64,000 bases of DNA from Platycnemis pennipes (taxonomy: Eukaryota > Arthropoda > Insecta > Odonata > Platycnemididae): positions 868,001-932,000 of the forward strand of contig OW121857.1 in assembly GCA_933228895.1 (NCBI GenBank). Reading direction: 5' to 3'. The notes under the pieces are model-generated. The model saw nothing but the letters and a program-made list of their open reading frames with translations. It was not told the DNA's origin and ran no database searches. The position numbers and the translations under genes were made by a program. Below are positions 22,401 through 33,180 of the stretch, one piece after another (position 1 is the stretch's first letter; every line of letters starts with the position of its first letter).

Positions 22401-24180
22401 GTCCTCTGGATGGCATTCACAGCATCATAGTATCTTTAATATTATTCCATGAATTTGTCTATCAAACGAGGCATTGCATCGCTCGAAAAGCGAGTTCCGT
22501 GGCAAAAAGAAAGGCAAAACGACGTAAATTAGAGACAAATTCACGGAATAATAATAAAGATGATAACAGTACCGATTCCTTTCCCTCGCCGAGAAAAAAC
22601 GCTTCCCGAAGAATCAGTATCAGGCTCAGCTGCATTGATCGGAAGGCACCTTCGAAGTGTGCGAGACGCATTACAGCGGGGCTCTCGTATCTCGTGAGTG
22701 GGGTCAATGTCACAGGACGCGGGAGACAGAATCCCACAGTCCTCCACAAATTTCGTCCGCTTCCCGGCGCCTCCTCTGCCCGCAAATCGCCGTTTCCTCA
22801 AAATGCGATTCCCGTCGCCGAAAATACTCTCCCTTCATCTCCTTCTCACTAGAAACTACCGCAAATTTGAGTGGCAGCGAATTTGTTTGCTCGATAACTC
22901 GTGGACTATCACGGGTGTAGCAGTGAAACTTTCGCCGATAAAATAAGAACAATTTATAATGTTCACGAATCAAATAGGCACTCAGCTGCAAGGCACAGTC
23001 CCAAATTGTAAATTATTATTCATTAAACTATTAAAGTTCATCTTCATTCATTCAACTAAAACCGTTCATCATTTTCATTAAATTTATATTCATTATATGA
23101 TAATTCATTGAAGTTTATAGCAACTCACAGCGGTGATTCCCAACCTTTGGCGACGGCACCACTCTTCGACTGAAGGTAGGTACATACTCAGATCCATACC
23201 CTTCTTAGAAGTTTATTTCCGATGTGGCTTCCTGGTCCATCTCGAAGGAGGTACCATGGTGCCTCCCAGTGTTTAGTCCTCAGGTTGGACCACTTTCGCC
23301 GCCTGTCGGGCCTGACAGCATCCGGTTCAGAAGTAGTCCTGCTGATCATTTTTCGTTTTTCCGCGACAATCTCAAACCACCCCGTGCTGTTTTCCCTCAA
23401 GTGCCACGGTAAACCAAAAGGGCGCCTTGGATGAGCGGTCCAAACGAGAAGGGTCTAGAAGTCACTTTTAGACGAATGGCGTAGTCAGTCACAATCACTA
23501 CGCTTACCAATCGATCTCAGTCAGACGATCGACCTGACCGGCTCAGTCGGAACGGGTGAATCGATGATCCGAGAACGAAGCAGAGTCAACTTACCGATCT
23601 CCCTCAGATCGGCGTGTTGCGCTTTTCGCTCCTCTTTTGGTTGCTCATGGGAAACAAATTGTAATCGATTTCATTTGCGATGTGAGTTAAGCTCACGTGA
23701 GTTCTACAATGACCGATGAAGTAAATGACTTTTCATCTCCATGGTACAAGATGTTTACAACGCTGGGCTACGTGAACTCAACTCAATAATGTTTCCAACG
23801 CTGGGCTATGTAAACAAACAGATGCGACTGCCGATATCGATAGTTCATTATCGATATTTTCAGACCGTGTTGGTAATGCCCCGTTCAGACTACCAGGCGA
23901 TCCGAGTGAGCTCGCTTCTGAACTTTCAGATCAACCTAAATGCGATTGGTGAACGTAGCGAATGTTTTACACCAGAGATGAGTCGAATTGCACATTTCTC
24001 CATTTCAATTATCAAAACTATACTATGATATTCATCGATCCTGAATTTCGAATACATCGAATACTATAATTTCAATTGATATGTTAAATGCTACTTTTTT
24101 GTAGCCTTTTGAATAAAAAAAAGTACATTAAAATTTAAAAAATTAAGGTTTTGAACCTTACACTAACTTTCATTATTGCA
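22401..24180. other. Unidentified stretch with one inverted repeat
   Basis: Arms of about 22 bp at 22439-22460 and 22533-22554 pair with two mismatches (core GAATTTGTCT and its inverse). The 160-codon plus frame at 22370-22852 crosses both this repeat and LINE sequence and is not credible. At 23,755-23,830 a short phrase (ACGCTGGGCTA) is repeated. Nothing else is recognisable. Confidence 0.4.
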
Positions 24181-24783
24181 TTAACTTTCCCACATAGCAA
24201 CGCATCTCGCAGCTGAGCTTAAAGCCACCGAATGCGTCCACCGGGTTGCGGATAGTGGGACGACCTCTAGATATAGAGGTTAGCTGCGAGATAGGCGAGA
24301 TTACTCGTCGAATAAGCCGTCGTGGACAACAAGTGACGGCATGGGACATTCCGATGAGGTATTTGGTCTATCCCTGGGTAAGGTAGGCCACTAAATAATA
24401 CAGAACCTGTGAAGATGCCGTGACTTGGCGACGGGTGGCCGCCAACAATTACGCTTCTCATCACCCGGAGGAGAGAGCAGCAGCTCTTCTTCACATGAGT
24501 GAAGGTGGAGACCACAGTGGTCGGTACAGCGACACTCATTTCACTACAAGCGTCAGGTAACATTTACTTTAACGGCTGTAGTACTGTGATGTGGAAGGCA
24601 AGGGGAAACCACCACATTATTATCCCGAGCAGTCGCAGCTACTCCACTCTTTCCTTTATTATATCAGACGTGATGGAACCCTCTCGAGTAAAATATTCCG
24701 GAGGTAAAATAGTCCCCCATTCAGATCTCCGGGCGGTGACTACCCGTAAGAATACATCAGTCAAGTGAGATAAACATTTTAGG

Positions 24784-25485
24784 GTAGGAACGTGGAACGT
24801 GAGATCGCTACAGGCCTGTGGAAAACTGGAGAACCTGAAGGTGGAAATGCGAAGAATGGACGTAGAGGTATATAAAGTTATATACAAGTTATAGAATTAT
24901 TCACACTGCATCATTAATGGTAACGATGGAGATGGCATAATGCTCAGGAAGAGTGCAGGACTGCGCGTGAAAAGCTTCCTGCAGCACAGTGAGAGGATGA
25001 TAATGGTGAAGATTGAGACCAAGCCTACAGATACCATGGTGGTACAAGTTTACATGCCTACGTCGGACTACGATGATGAAGAAGTGGAAGACATCTATGA
25101 GGATATCATAGAAGTAATAAAGCACGTGAAAGGAGAAGAAAACTTAATTATTTTAGGAGACTGGAACGCTGTCGTTGGCGAAGGTCAAGATGGAAGAATA
25201 ACTGGAAAATATGGCTTGGGAAATCGAAATGAGAGAGGAGACAGACTTATTGAATTCTGCCCTCAACACAAGTTGGTGGTGGCAAACACATTGTTTCAAG
25301 ACCACGAACGGAGAAGATTTACCTGGAAAATGCCTGGAGACAGAAGAAGATTTCAAAATGACTACATTTTAGTGAAACAGAGATTCAGAAACCAGGTGGA
25401 GAACTGCAAAAGTTACCCGGGTGCAGATATCGACAGTGACCACAACTTAGTGATGATGAAATGCCACTTAAAACTCAAGAATTGA
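24784..25485 (+). pseudogene. RTE-like LINE endonuclease (EEP) domain
   Basis: The sequence begins WNVRSLQACGKLENLKVEMR near 24,795, then is interrupted by AT-rich sequence (24,870-24,930) that replaces the glutamate-box region. The frame 24940-25485 continues with VVQVYMPTS, LIILGDWNAVVGEG, RRFTWKMPGDRRRFQNDYI and the terminal SDHNLV box. These are the catalytic blocks of the target-nicking endonuclease; the missing N-terminal block means it cannot be active. Confidence 0.75.
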
Positions 25486-25629
25486 AGAAATCAATGAAGA
25501 ACGTATGGCAAGTAGAGAAACTAAAGGAACCTCAACAGCGGCTGGCCTTCCAGAAGGCAGTGGAAAACAAAATAGAAGAGGATTCAACAGTGAAATCAGT
25601 AGAAAAGTCAATGGGAGAAAATCAAAATT

Positions 25630-26985
25630 GTGCTACAGGAAGCAGCAAAAGAAGTTCTGTGGAGAAGAAAAGTTGTCAATAAGAAGCCATGGATATCAGA
25701 AGAGGTATTAGAATTGATTGAAGAGAGAAGAAAATATAAAAATGTGGAAACTGAAGAAGGGCAACTTCCCTACGAAAGAATCAGGAATAAAATTAACCGC
25801 AAAGCGAGAAATGCAAGGGAAAAGTGGATGAAGGATGTATCCGAAGATGTGCAAAGCAACCTCGCAAAAGACAATTTGGATGTTGCCTACAGGATGGTGA
25901 GAAATCACCTCAAGGAACGGGCTGCAAGATGTAACAGCATCAGGGACAAGAAAGGAGAACTCTTAGTTGAACATGAGGATAAAGTGAAGAGATGGAAGGA
26001 TAGCTTGGAAAAGTTGTACAACGGAAGCTATCTTAGAGCGGAAGAAATCGAAGAGGAAAACGAAGTCGATAAGGATGAATTGGGAGCCCCAATCTTAAGA
26101 TCAGAATTTGGCGCTGCTGTAAGGGATCTGAAGATAAATAATGCTTCGGGAATAGATGATATTCCTGCCGAACTAATAAAAAACGCCGGAGAGAAGATAT
26201 TTACTCAGATGTACAAAACCATCTGCGATATGCACTCAACAGGAGAGATACCCACGGAGTTTGAGAAGAACATCATCATTCCTATTGCCAAAAAGAAGAG
26301 AGCTGAGAACTGTGAACAGTTTAGGACCATAAGCCTGACGACATATGCCTCGAAGATATTGACGAGAATCATCTATAGAAGAATAGAGCGAAAAGCGGAG
26401 GAGTTCCTGGATGAGGACGAACTTGGGTTAAGAAGAAACAAGGGAACTAGAGAAGCGATTTCGGCCCTCAGGGTACTCATAGAGAAGAGAATAGAGAAGA
26501 ATCTACCGACGTTTGTTGCGTTAGTAGATTTGGAGAAGGCATTTGACAACGTGGATTGGCATATGATGTTAAAGGCTCTGAAAGAAATTGGAGTATAATA
26601 CAAGGACCGAAGAGTTATCCACAGCTTATATAAAAGCCAGGTGGCCATAATCAAATCAGGACCCAGCAGTACAGAAGCAAGCATCTAGAAAGAAGTGAGG
26701 CAAGGATGTGCACTGTCTCCCGTATTATTCAATGTCTACATCGAGAAAGCCATCCAAGAAGTCAAAGAAAAGTCTACGGGAGTGAACATCCACGGGGAGC
26801 GAATCAGCATGCTACGATTCGCCGATGACATAGCAGTCATGGATAAAACAGAAGGAGATTTAAAGAAGACACTAGGAAATATGCAAAGAACAATGACCAG
26901 ATATCATCTTAAGATCAATAAAAATAAAACTAAGGTATTGTATGCAGTAGGAGAAAGGAAGCAATCAGGACCAATGTTAAACTAG
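25630..26985 (+). pseudogene. RTE-like LINE reverse transcriptase
   Basis: The frame 25630-26598 carries fingers and palm: NNASGIDDIPAELIKNAGEK, FRTISLTTYASKILTR and the A box VALVDLEKAFDNVDW. A TAA at 26596-26598 and a TAG at about 26687 interrupt it. The frame resumes at 26695 with the B box (RQGCALSPVLFNVYIEKA) and the C box FADDIAVMD. All three catalytic aspartates are visible, so the decay is recent to moderate. Confidence 0.8.
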
Positions 26986-27350
26986 GAAAACAAAAAATAG
27001 AGGAGGTGGAAGAGTTCTTCATCCGAGTAACCAGCGTTGGACGAAGCAAAAGAAAAATTGCCAGTAGAATTGCCCAAGCAAAAAGGGCATTTTACCGCAA
27101 GAAGATTCTGCTTTGAGCTGGTAATACCAGCGTTGAAGTGAGGAAACATTGAACTATAGCAAGAAGTGAAGAAAATATGGCCGAACACTATAGAAGAAAA
27201 TATGGCCGCTAAAGTTTCCGCGGCCAGTTCGCGGTCTTTGCGTTTGAGGAAACATTTCATTACAACATAAATATGGAGCATTCTACTATATGGCAGCGAA
27301 TCATGGACAATAACAGCAGCAGAGAAGTCCAGGCTGGAAGCATTTGAAAT

Positions 27351-27681
27351 ATGGTGCTACCGAAGAATGATGAAGATAAAATGGATCGATCGAGTGACAA
27401 AGGAAGAAGTGTTAAGAAGAGTGGGAGAGAAGAGATGTCTACTGAAAACCTTAAAAACGAGACAGGACAATCTAACCGGCCATATCCTAAGACACGATGG
27501 CCTGATGAAGACAATCGTGAAGGGAAAAGTGAACGGGAAGAATGGAAAAGGTAGGCCTCGTATGAGTTACTATATAAGAGATGTCGTGCAGGACGAGAAA
27601 GAGAGGAGCTGCTTTAATATGAAGATGAGGTTGGCCGATAAAAGGGATCGAGTGGAGGGCTGCGTCGCTAAGCAACCCTAG
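27351..27681 (+). pseudogene. RTE-like LINE C-terminal segment
   Basis: The frame 27367-27681 reads RRVGEKRCLLKTLKTRQDNL, then GHILRHDGLMKTIVKGKV, the usual C-terminal tail of this LINE group (LGHILRH, ..GK..G.R). Some 300 bp between it and the RT frame (26990-27300) are frame-broken. Confidence 0.65.
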
Positions 27682-28083
27682 GATTGTTGACCCATGATGA
27701 TGATAGCACGCATAGACGTCTTGGTACATCTCAGATTCATCCCTTAGAGGTACCCGCGTGACAAATGCAGTGGTCTCATGCGTACGTAGGTATCCGAAAC
27801 ATCTCGGAGGCGTCTCCTAGAGAAATCTGAGGTATCTCATGTTCGTAGCTATAGTTTTATCTGATATCTTCACCTTTTAAAATCTCCGTCCATCGCTCTG
27901 TTGCGCAAAAGCTTTCTCAATGGTGCATTTAGCGACCATCCGAAATAATTACCAAAAAACTTGCAAAATTGTGCATGCAGTCCCATACAGCGCTGTTTAT
28001 GTAAATACTCGTCAGGTTGGGCCGAAATCTAGACTAAGGTGTATCACCCTATTTACGTAAACAATACTCGTGGTAGTATGACA

Positions 28084-28240
28084 TTTCAATCCTGCCGCGT
28101 GAACGGCGGTGAAATTCACATTAATTGCAATGCGAAAAATGTTCACCTGGGCCGGGAATCGAGCCACGGACCTTTGACTTGCCGGACCACTGCGCAGACC
28201 ACTACGCTACCCAGGATCCTTTACTCCCGTGGCTATTTTA
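28084..28240 (-). repeat. tRNA-derived SINE, copy 1
   Basis: On the minus strand an A-box-like TAGCGTAGTGG (28199-28209) and a B-box-like GGCTCGATTCC (28155-28165) sit about 33 bp apart, as in a tRNA promoter for RNA polymerase III. A non-tRNA tail (GTGAATTTCACCGCCG) follows. It is not a tRNA gene: there is no acceptor-stem pairing, and a second copy lies nearby. Confidence 0.75.
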
Positions 28241-28434
28241 CCGAGGCAAAATGTTGAGCCTAGAGGGCTTCAAGGGCTCAACATCTAGCCTCGGCTAGAA
28301 TCTAGAATACTGGCAACGCAAGGGAGAAAGCACTTGGAGAAAGAAGCCACGGCCAAAGGTGAACCCCATCCAGCGCTAAAGCCGCGCTTGGCGCTACTAC
28401 ATGTAGGATATTTCAAGGCTGCCGCTTCATCGGT

Positions 28435-28459
28435 ACCGAGGTTCACCGTGAACCTCGGT
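28435..28459. repeat. 11-bp perfect hairpin between the SINE copies
   Basis: ACCGAGGTTCA, loop CCG, TGAACCTCGGT. It sits just upstream of SINE copy 2, and the same ACCGAGG phrase follows copy 1, so it likely belongs to the SINE 5' region or its target. Confidence 0.7.
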
Positions 28460-28477
28460 AAAACTGCCATGCGAATT

Positions 28478-28580
28478 AGGGATCCTGGGTAGCGTAGCGG
28501 TCAGCGCAGTGGCCCCGAACGCCAAAGGTCCGTGGTTCAATTCCCGGTCAAGGTGATTTTTTCGCATGGCAATATGAATA
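28478..28580 (+). repeat. tRNA-derived SINE, copy 2, opposite orientation
   Basis: A box TAGCGTAGCGG (28490-28500) and B box GGTTCAATTCC (28534-28544). It shares the GGATCCTGGGTAGCGTAG start and the CCAAAGGTCCGTGG stretch with copy 1. The pair forms an inverted arrangement about 240 bp apart. Confidence 0.72.
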
Positions 28581-28659
28581 CTCGTGGTTGTTCGGGGAGT
28601 ATTGAGTTGGACAGGTTCCACGCAAATTACCCCCAAATTACACCACTTTCGACCTTTGC

Positions 28660-29055
28660 TCAATGGTAGTCTTCTGGGGGTCAGAGCAGGTAGACGCAGG
28701 TCATTAGCGAGGGTCTCTGCTCGCGATCGGCCGGCCCACCGCTCGGCTTCGACCCTCATCCATCAGCGACCGGACTCTCGCGGCAAGGGGCCGCGCGGAC
28801 GAAACTGACCGCCTGCAATACGATGTTAAAAGTTATTAACAATTTACATGAGCTACAATTTATTACCGCCATTGTATCACGCGTTCTAAGAGAATTACGG
28901 GCGTATTTTGATCGACGTTCTACGATAAAAATTAACGTTTTTTATGCATCCTCCAGAAATATGCCGTTTACACTTGGCAACGTTGCATTTTCCGGAGGTT
29001 AAGCGCGGAAGCAGGGAAATCTTGATGGAATAATGTAATAATAACTGTCGAAACA
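28660..29055 (+). repeat. 0.4-kb interspersed repeat, arm 1 of a 22-kb inverted pair
   Basis: It starts AATGGTAGTCTTCTGGGGG, has a GC-rich first half (CTCGCGGCAAGGGGCCGCGCG region) and an AT-rich second half, and ends near GTAATAATAACTGTCGAAACA. The same sequence occurs inverted at 50,555-50,955 with point differences and small indels. The element class is unknown. Confidence 0.75.
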
Positions 29056-29499
29056 GCAGGGGGTGCAATATCACCAAGAATGCATTTTAAACATGCAAAC
29101 CTAATACTATAGGATGTCAGGTAACTATATTATTAGTATCTATAGACTAGGAATATTAATTTTGTAGCGTGTCAGTCAGTCATTCAGTATCCGTTTTGTT
29201 CTGCTCTCTCCCAAGTTTTGAGCTGAAAGAGTGAGGTTTGGTGCGTTGAGTGTGGATTCTCTGTCTGTATGATTTGGTAGTAGTTTTGGATTTTTGGCAG
29301 TTTGTGGTGCAGAGAAAAATGCAGAAAAACATGGTTTTTGAGAGTGGGAGACATCATATTATAATGACAATATGTTGTAGAAAAAAGTACAAAAATAATC
29401 AGAGTGGGACACGTTTCTCTATTTATAAAATAGAAATTTCCCTCCCTCTGCATACGAAATGCTTATGAGAAGTGCCTGAATGGCAGGCTGCAGGTCTGC
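29056..29499. other. No recognisable feature
   Basis: AT-rich sequence with short open frames on both strands (29184-29453 minus, 29250-29468 plus) that show no domain or codon pattern. Confidence 0.5.
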
Positions 29500-29714
29500 A
29501 TAGTAATAAGGGATTGGTTGTTAATACATGCACTTTGCACTACAGACTAGTCTAAAATATTTCCCCTACCTATGCTGCGTATTGTGCTCTCTTACAGTTC
29601 GGGGGAAAAATGACATTTTGAATCCATCGGTGAAAAAACCAATCTCTCTTGCGTTATTTATCTGGTTTAATCTAGCGTAATACGCTGGTGTTTTTAATAA
29701 ATGCCCAACATTTT
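29500..29714 (-). mobile_element. CR1/L2-like LINE 3' fragment, interrupted by a younger copy
   Basis: On the minus strand it matches the RT end and 3' untranslated part of the 38.7-kb LINE (AACACCAGCGTATTACGCTAG through the stretch before the 3' hairpin). At 29,715 a second copy's TAGATG tail abuts it, which shows an insertion of the younger element. Confidence 0.7.
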
Positions 29715-31386
29715 CATCTACATCTACATGATACCCTGTAAGCCACTGCGAGGGTGCGTGGCTGGGGATGAAGATCACCAAGCGTGCACTGCTAACATTC
29801 AAACAAGCAACTATATAGGGACTCACGCAACTAGATTGTTAGTATGCGACACGACTAATACATGCATCATGCACTACAACTACTCTACAGTATTTCCCCT
29901 ACATATCCCTTTGCTATGCTGCCTATTCTGTTCTCTTGTAGTACGGGGGAAAATGCCATTTTGAATCTATCGGTACGACAATCTATCTCTCTAATCTTAT
30001 TTATCTGATCGAATCTAGCATAATACGCTGGTGTTTTTAATATGTGCCTAAAATCTTCAGTAAAGCTATCCGATTGAAATTTCTTTAATAGATTCAATCT
30101 GAACTTTAATCTACGCTCTGATAATGATTCCCACCCTACTAGTAATCCTTGTTCTAATTCTGGAACACTACTCAACCTATCGTAACACCTGTTAACGAAC
30201 CTACTTAGCTGCTCTACGCTGCACACTGTCTAGTTCTCTGATCAAACCTAATTCATTTGGATCCCATACACTGGCTGCATACTCAAGGTGGGGCCTAGCT
30301 AGTGAAAAATAGCATCGCTCTTTTGTCTTCTCATCACATTTCCCAAGTACTCCTTTTATGAATCCTAGCTTTCTCTTCGCTCGGCCGCATATTTCCCGGA
30401 TGTGTCTTCCCCACGATAAATCTTTAGTGACTGTTACACCTAAATACATTGTGGTTTCAACGCATTCGATCTTCGTGATACTCATTTTATAGGATCGCTC
30501 TATCGAATTATTCCTTTTCCAAAACTTGATAGCTACACACTTTTTAAGGTTAAGATCTAACTGCCACTCTTGAATTGCATCTAAAACCTTGCTAAGCGAT
30601 TTCCTGTCTTCTTCTTCTGAAATAACCCTATACACTACCGCATCGTCTGCAAAAAGTCTAAGCGTACTACTAACGACGGTACCCAAATCGTTTATGTATA
30701 AAAGAAATAAAAGCGGACCGACTACGCTACCCTGTGTCCGACATGATACCATCTATGACAACCCTCTGCTCTCGCCCACTTAAGAATTCTTTTACCCAAC
30801 ACACGTCTTCATTTATACCAAAACTCTCTAACTTCAAGATTAATTTATCATGAGGGACTTTATCGAGTGCATTTTTAAAATCTAAACATATCGCATCAAC
30901 TTCAGTACTGTTTCGCCATGGACTAAAATATCATGTACGAATAAAGCTAATTGTGTCTCGCAAGATCTATCTTTCCGGAACCCATGTTGGCTGTTTATGA
31001 GTAATCCCTGACTATCCAAATGCCCCATGATTGAGCTTACTACAATGTGCTCAAGTTCTTAACAAGAGATTGACGTGAGTGAAATGGGTCTGTAGTTACT
31101 AGGTTCTTCCCTATCACCGCTTTTAAATATAGGTGTAATGTTAGCTACTTTCAAATCCTTGGGTACTGTGTGGTTCTTTAGTGTTTTATTGAATATTATT
31201 TCTAATTGGGGGCTATTTCAGAAGCTAATGTTTTATATAATCTGGAATGAATTAGATCGGGACCTGGTGATTTGTTTTTACTAATGTTTTTTAACTACTG
31301 CTCTATTCCGGGATATAAAATAATTATTTCGGGCATTTGCTCACAGAATGTGTTCGGCGGTGGTTCCACTGTGTTATGTGACGATG
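29715..31386 (-). mobile_element. CR1/L2-like LINE, 3' part, split by Transib
   Basis: The 3' tail (TACATCTACATC on the plus strand) lies at about 29,716. RT pieces follow rightward: the C-terminus (30226-29885), then FADDAVVYRVI and the thumb (30752-30201), then the A-box region near 30,850 and the fingers near 31,100. A small deletion removes the residues before QGSVVGPLLF. The copy stops at the Transib left end and resumes at 35374-35388, where it is 5'-truncated. Confidence 0.8.
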
Positions 31387-32079
31387 CACAGTGGGGCCAA
31401 ATCGCATTTCGCCCGACAAAAGTCCAAAACTGCTTTTTATGAAATAACGTCTTGAAATTTGGCACGTATACACAAAAATCATTGTTGATTATGGAATGGT
31501 AAGTCATTTTTCGCAGGTATTACCCGTTACTTAGATACAGAGGCTCAGACACGACCAAATTTCGAAAAAAGCGCCCGCTCTCATTTTTCTTCGAAAATCT
31601 TAAAAGTTAATCAGATACAGGAGTATTTAAAGGATTTTCATTAAATAAAAAACATTACCAATTGTGAACAGGGTATTTTGCCTATACTACGCATAAGTTT
31701 CAGATTTTTGCCTATATTTGAGCGCTATTACGTCACAAAATGGCGGACCCTTTTTTAGGTATATTTTTACATAAAGTAGACAATATAATCCTTATTCGGA
31801 AAATGGTCTCTGGGATACTTCATCAGAGTATAAATTGAAGATACTTCTAGGTTATTCCGTAAAGATATTTGAAAAAAGTTTGCGACGCCGAGAATAAACT
31901 CGATTTTTCGATCGCGCGTCGCGGCCCGGCTCCGCGCAGCGGGACCTGGAAATACCGAGACTCCGTCGGATTGTTCATGATGTGTGGATAATAACTCCTC
32001 GAATATAACTTTTTCAGGCTTTGCATGCTGTCACTGATTTCTAAAGATTCTATACTGAAGATTTTTCGAGGATATTGGT
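31387..32079 (+). repeat. Transib left terminal inverted repeat (about 690 bp)
   Basis: It runs from CACAGTGGGGCC to the ATATTGGT stretch near 32,079 and pairs with 34,680-35,373. By eye the arms are nearly identical. The first bases are the heptamer CACAGTG, then a 22-base gap, then ACAAAAGTC, which resembles the RSS nonamer. Confidence 0.9.
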
Positions 32080-32260
32080 CCGAAAGAATGGATCAGTTAG
32101 TAGTGTCCATATGTTCTTCAGTGCATTCCATTCAGTTCACTCGTAACTGAGGTAAATTTGTTATTTGAATAATTTTGGAATCATTTTCAATCACAACCAC
32201 TCTTAGTAGGGCAAGGAGAGTGCTTTCAAACGTAGAAAAAGTCCTGATGTGGTGACCGAG

Positions 32261-33180
32261 ATGTCACCTGAGGAGGTTTTATCCTTACTGATCACTAGGG
32301 GGCTGACTTATAGTCAGTATAATACACTTAGAAGCTCCGTTCTTAGTCACGGACACGAGTTGTATCCCCGATGAGGATTACCCCTGATGGAATAAGTATA
32401 ACCGAAAACATGTGCGAAGTGAATCTTCAATATTTATTCAATCACGCGGACTCACGGGTACTGCAGTGAGTATCTACAGCGCAAACCTCCAGCGATGAAG
32501 TTAATTGCACTTTAATATGCAAGTACGGATTTGATGGAAGTTCAGGCCACGCCCAATCTAAACAACTGTGGGAACGAGCAGATTCGTTACATGAATTTTT
32601 ATTCATGAGATCCCCCTAGTGCCTCTTACTTTGGTAAATGATTCTTCAGGTAAGAGATTCAAGCCTATCTATTTTATCTTTGGCTATTCCGCATATAGAA
32701 CAAACGGGCAATATTACTACTTCCCCTGTTTTAGCTGTGATTATCTAGGCAAGTCCGTGGCCGTCGTTCATCAGATTTTGCCGGCCCATTCGTCTTCAGT
32801 GGCTCAGAGAGACGAAGGAAATTGCCAAGAAAAAAAATAATTATTTGCAAAGGCAGATTGAAGAATTATAAAATTGGATTTCGGGATCTTATTCATTGTC
32901 CTATAAGCCGACCACGGTCCATAAAGTACCTACTCATACATGGCGCGGATTTTTTGAAAGGGGCAATTCTTCCCTTAGAACATCTATCCGAAGAGGCGAT
33001 AGAGGCCCGCAATAAGGACGTCATGAAATTTTGAGAAAGATTCACTCGGAAACACTCCAGGATGGCCACCATTGAGGACCTATTCAAAAGACTTTTGATC
33101 ACGTCGGATCCGTTGCTTTCATCCACTATATCATTGGCTGCGAAGACTCACACGAGGCTTCCGAAGGAATTACGATAACT
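32261..33180 (+). pseudogene. Transib transposase remnant (RAG1-like DDE core)
   Basis: Several frames together carry Transib-like blocks. Near 32,261: MSPEEVLSLLITRGLTYSQY. Near 32,518: KYGFDGSSGHAQSKQLWERA, where FDGSSG matches the region of the first RAG1 catalytic Asp (CDGMGD). Near 32,955: ILPLEHLSEEAIEARNKD, matching the block around the RAG1 catalytic Glu (SEGNESGNK), followed by RKHSRMATIEDLFKRLLITS. The middle of the protein, with the second Asp, is deleted between about 32,820 and 32,850. Stops (for example after MRSP near 32,610 and at 33,034) and frameshifts make it inactive. The family call rests on motif recognition and on the 5-bp target duplication. Confidence 0.75.

Larger units (their letters stand above)
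24180..27700 (+). mobile_element. RTE-like non-LTR retrotransposon, nearly full length, decayed
   Basis: It holds a 5' untranslated part with small hairpins (CCTCTA-GATA-TAGAGG near 24,270), an endonuclease (24.8-25.5 kb), an RT (25.6-27.0 kb), a C-terminal segment (27.3-27.7 kb) and an ATGATGATGATAG-like tail near 27,695. In-frame stops at 26596-26598 and about 26687, together with other breaks, make it inactive. It is the reference copy for the fragments at 12.5-14.7 kb and 38.2 kb. The clade is tentative. Confidence 0.75.

Noticed and set aside
22370..22852. 160-codon plus-strand frame, Lys/Arg/Ser-rich
   Set aside because: It starts inside a minus-strand LINE remnant and crosses an inverted repeat; no domain seen.
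28084..28580. tRNA genes
   Set aside because: A and B boxes are present but acceptor-stem pairing is absent and the two copies share a non-tRNA part, so they are SINEs.
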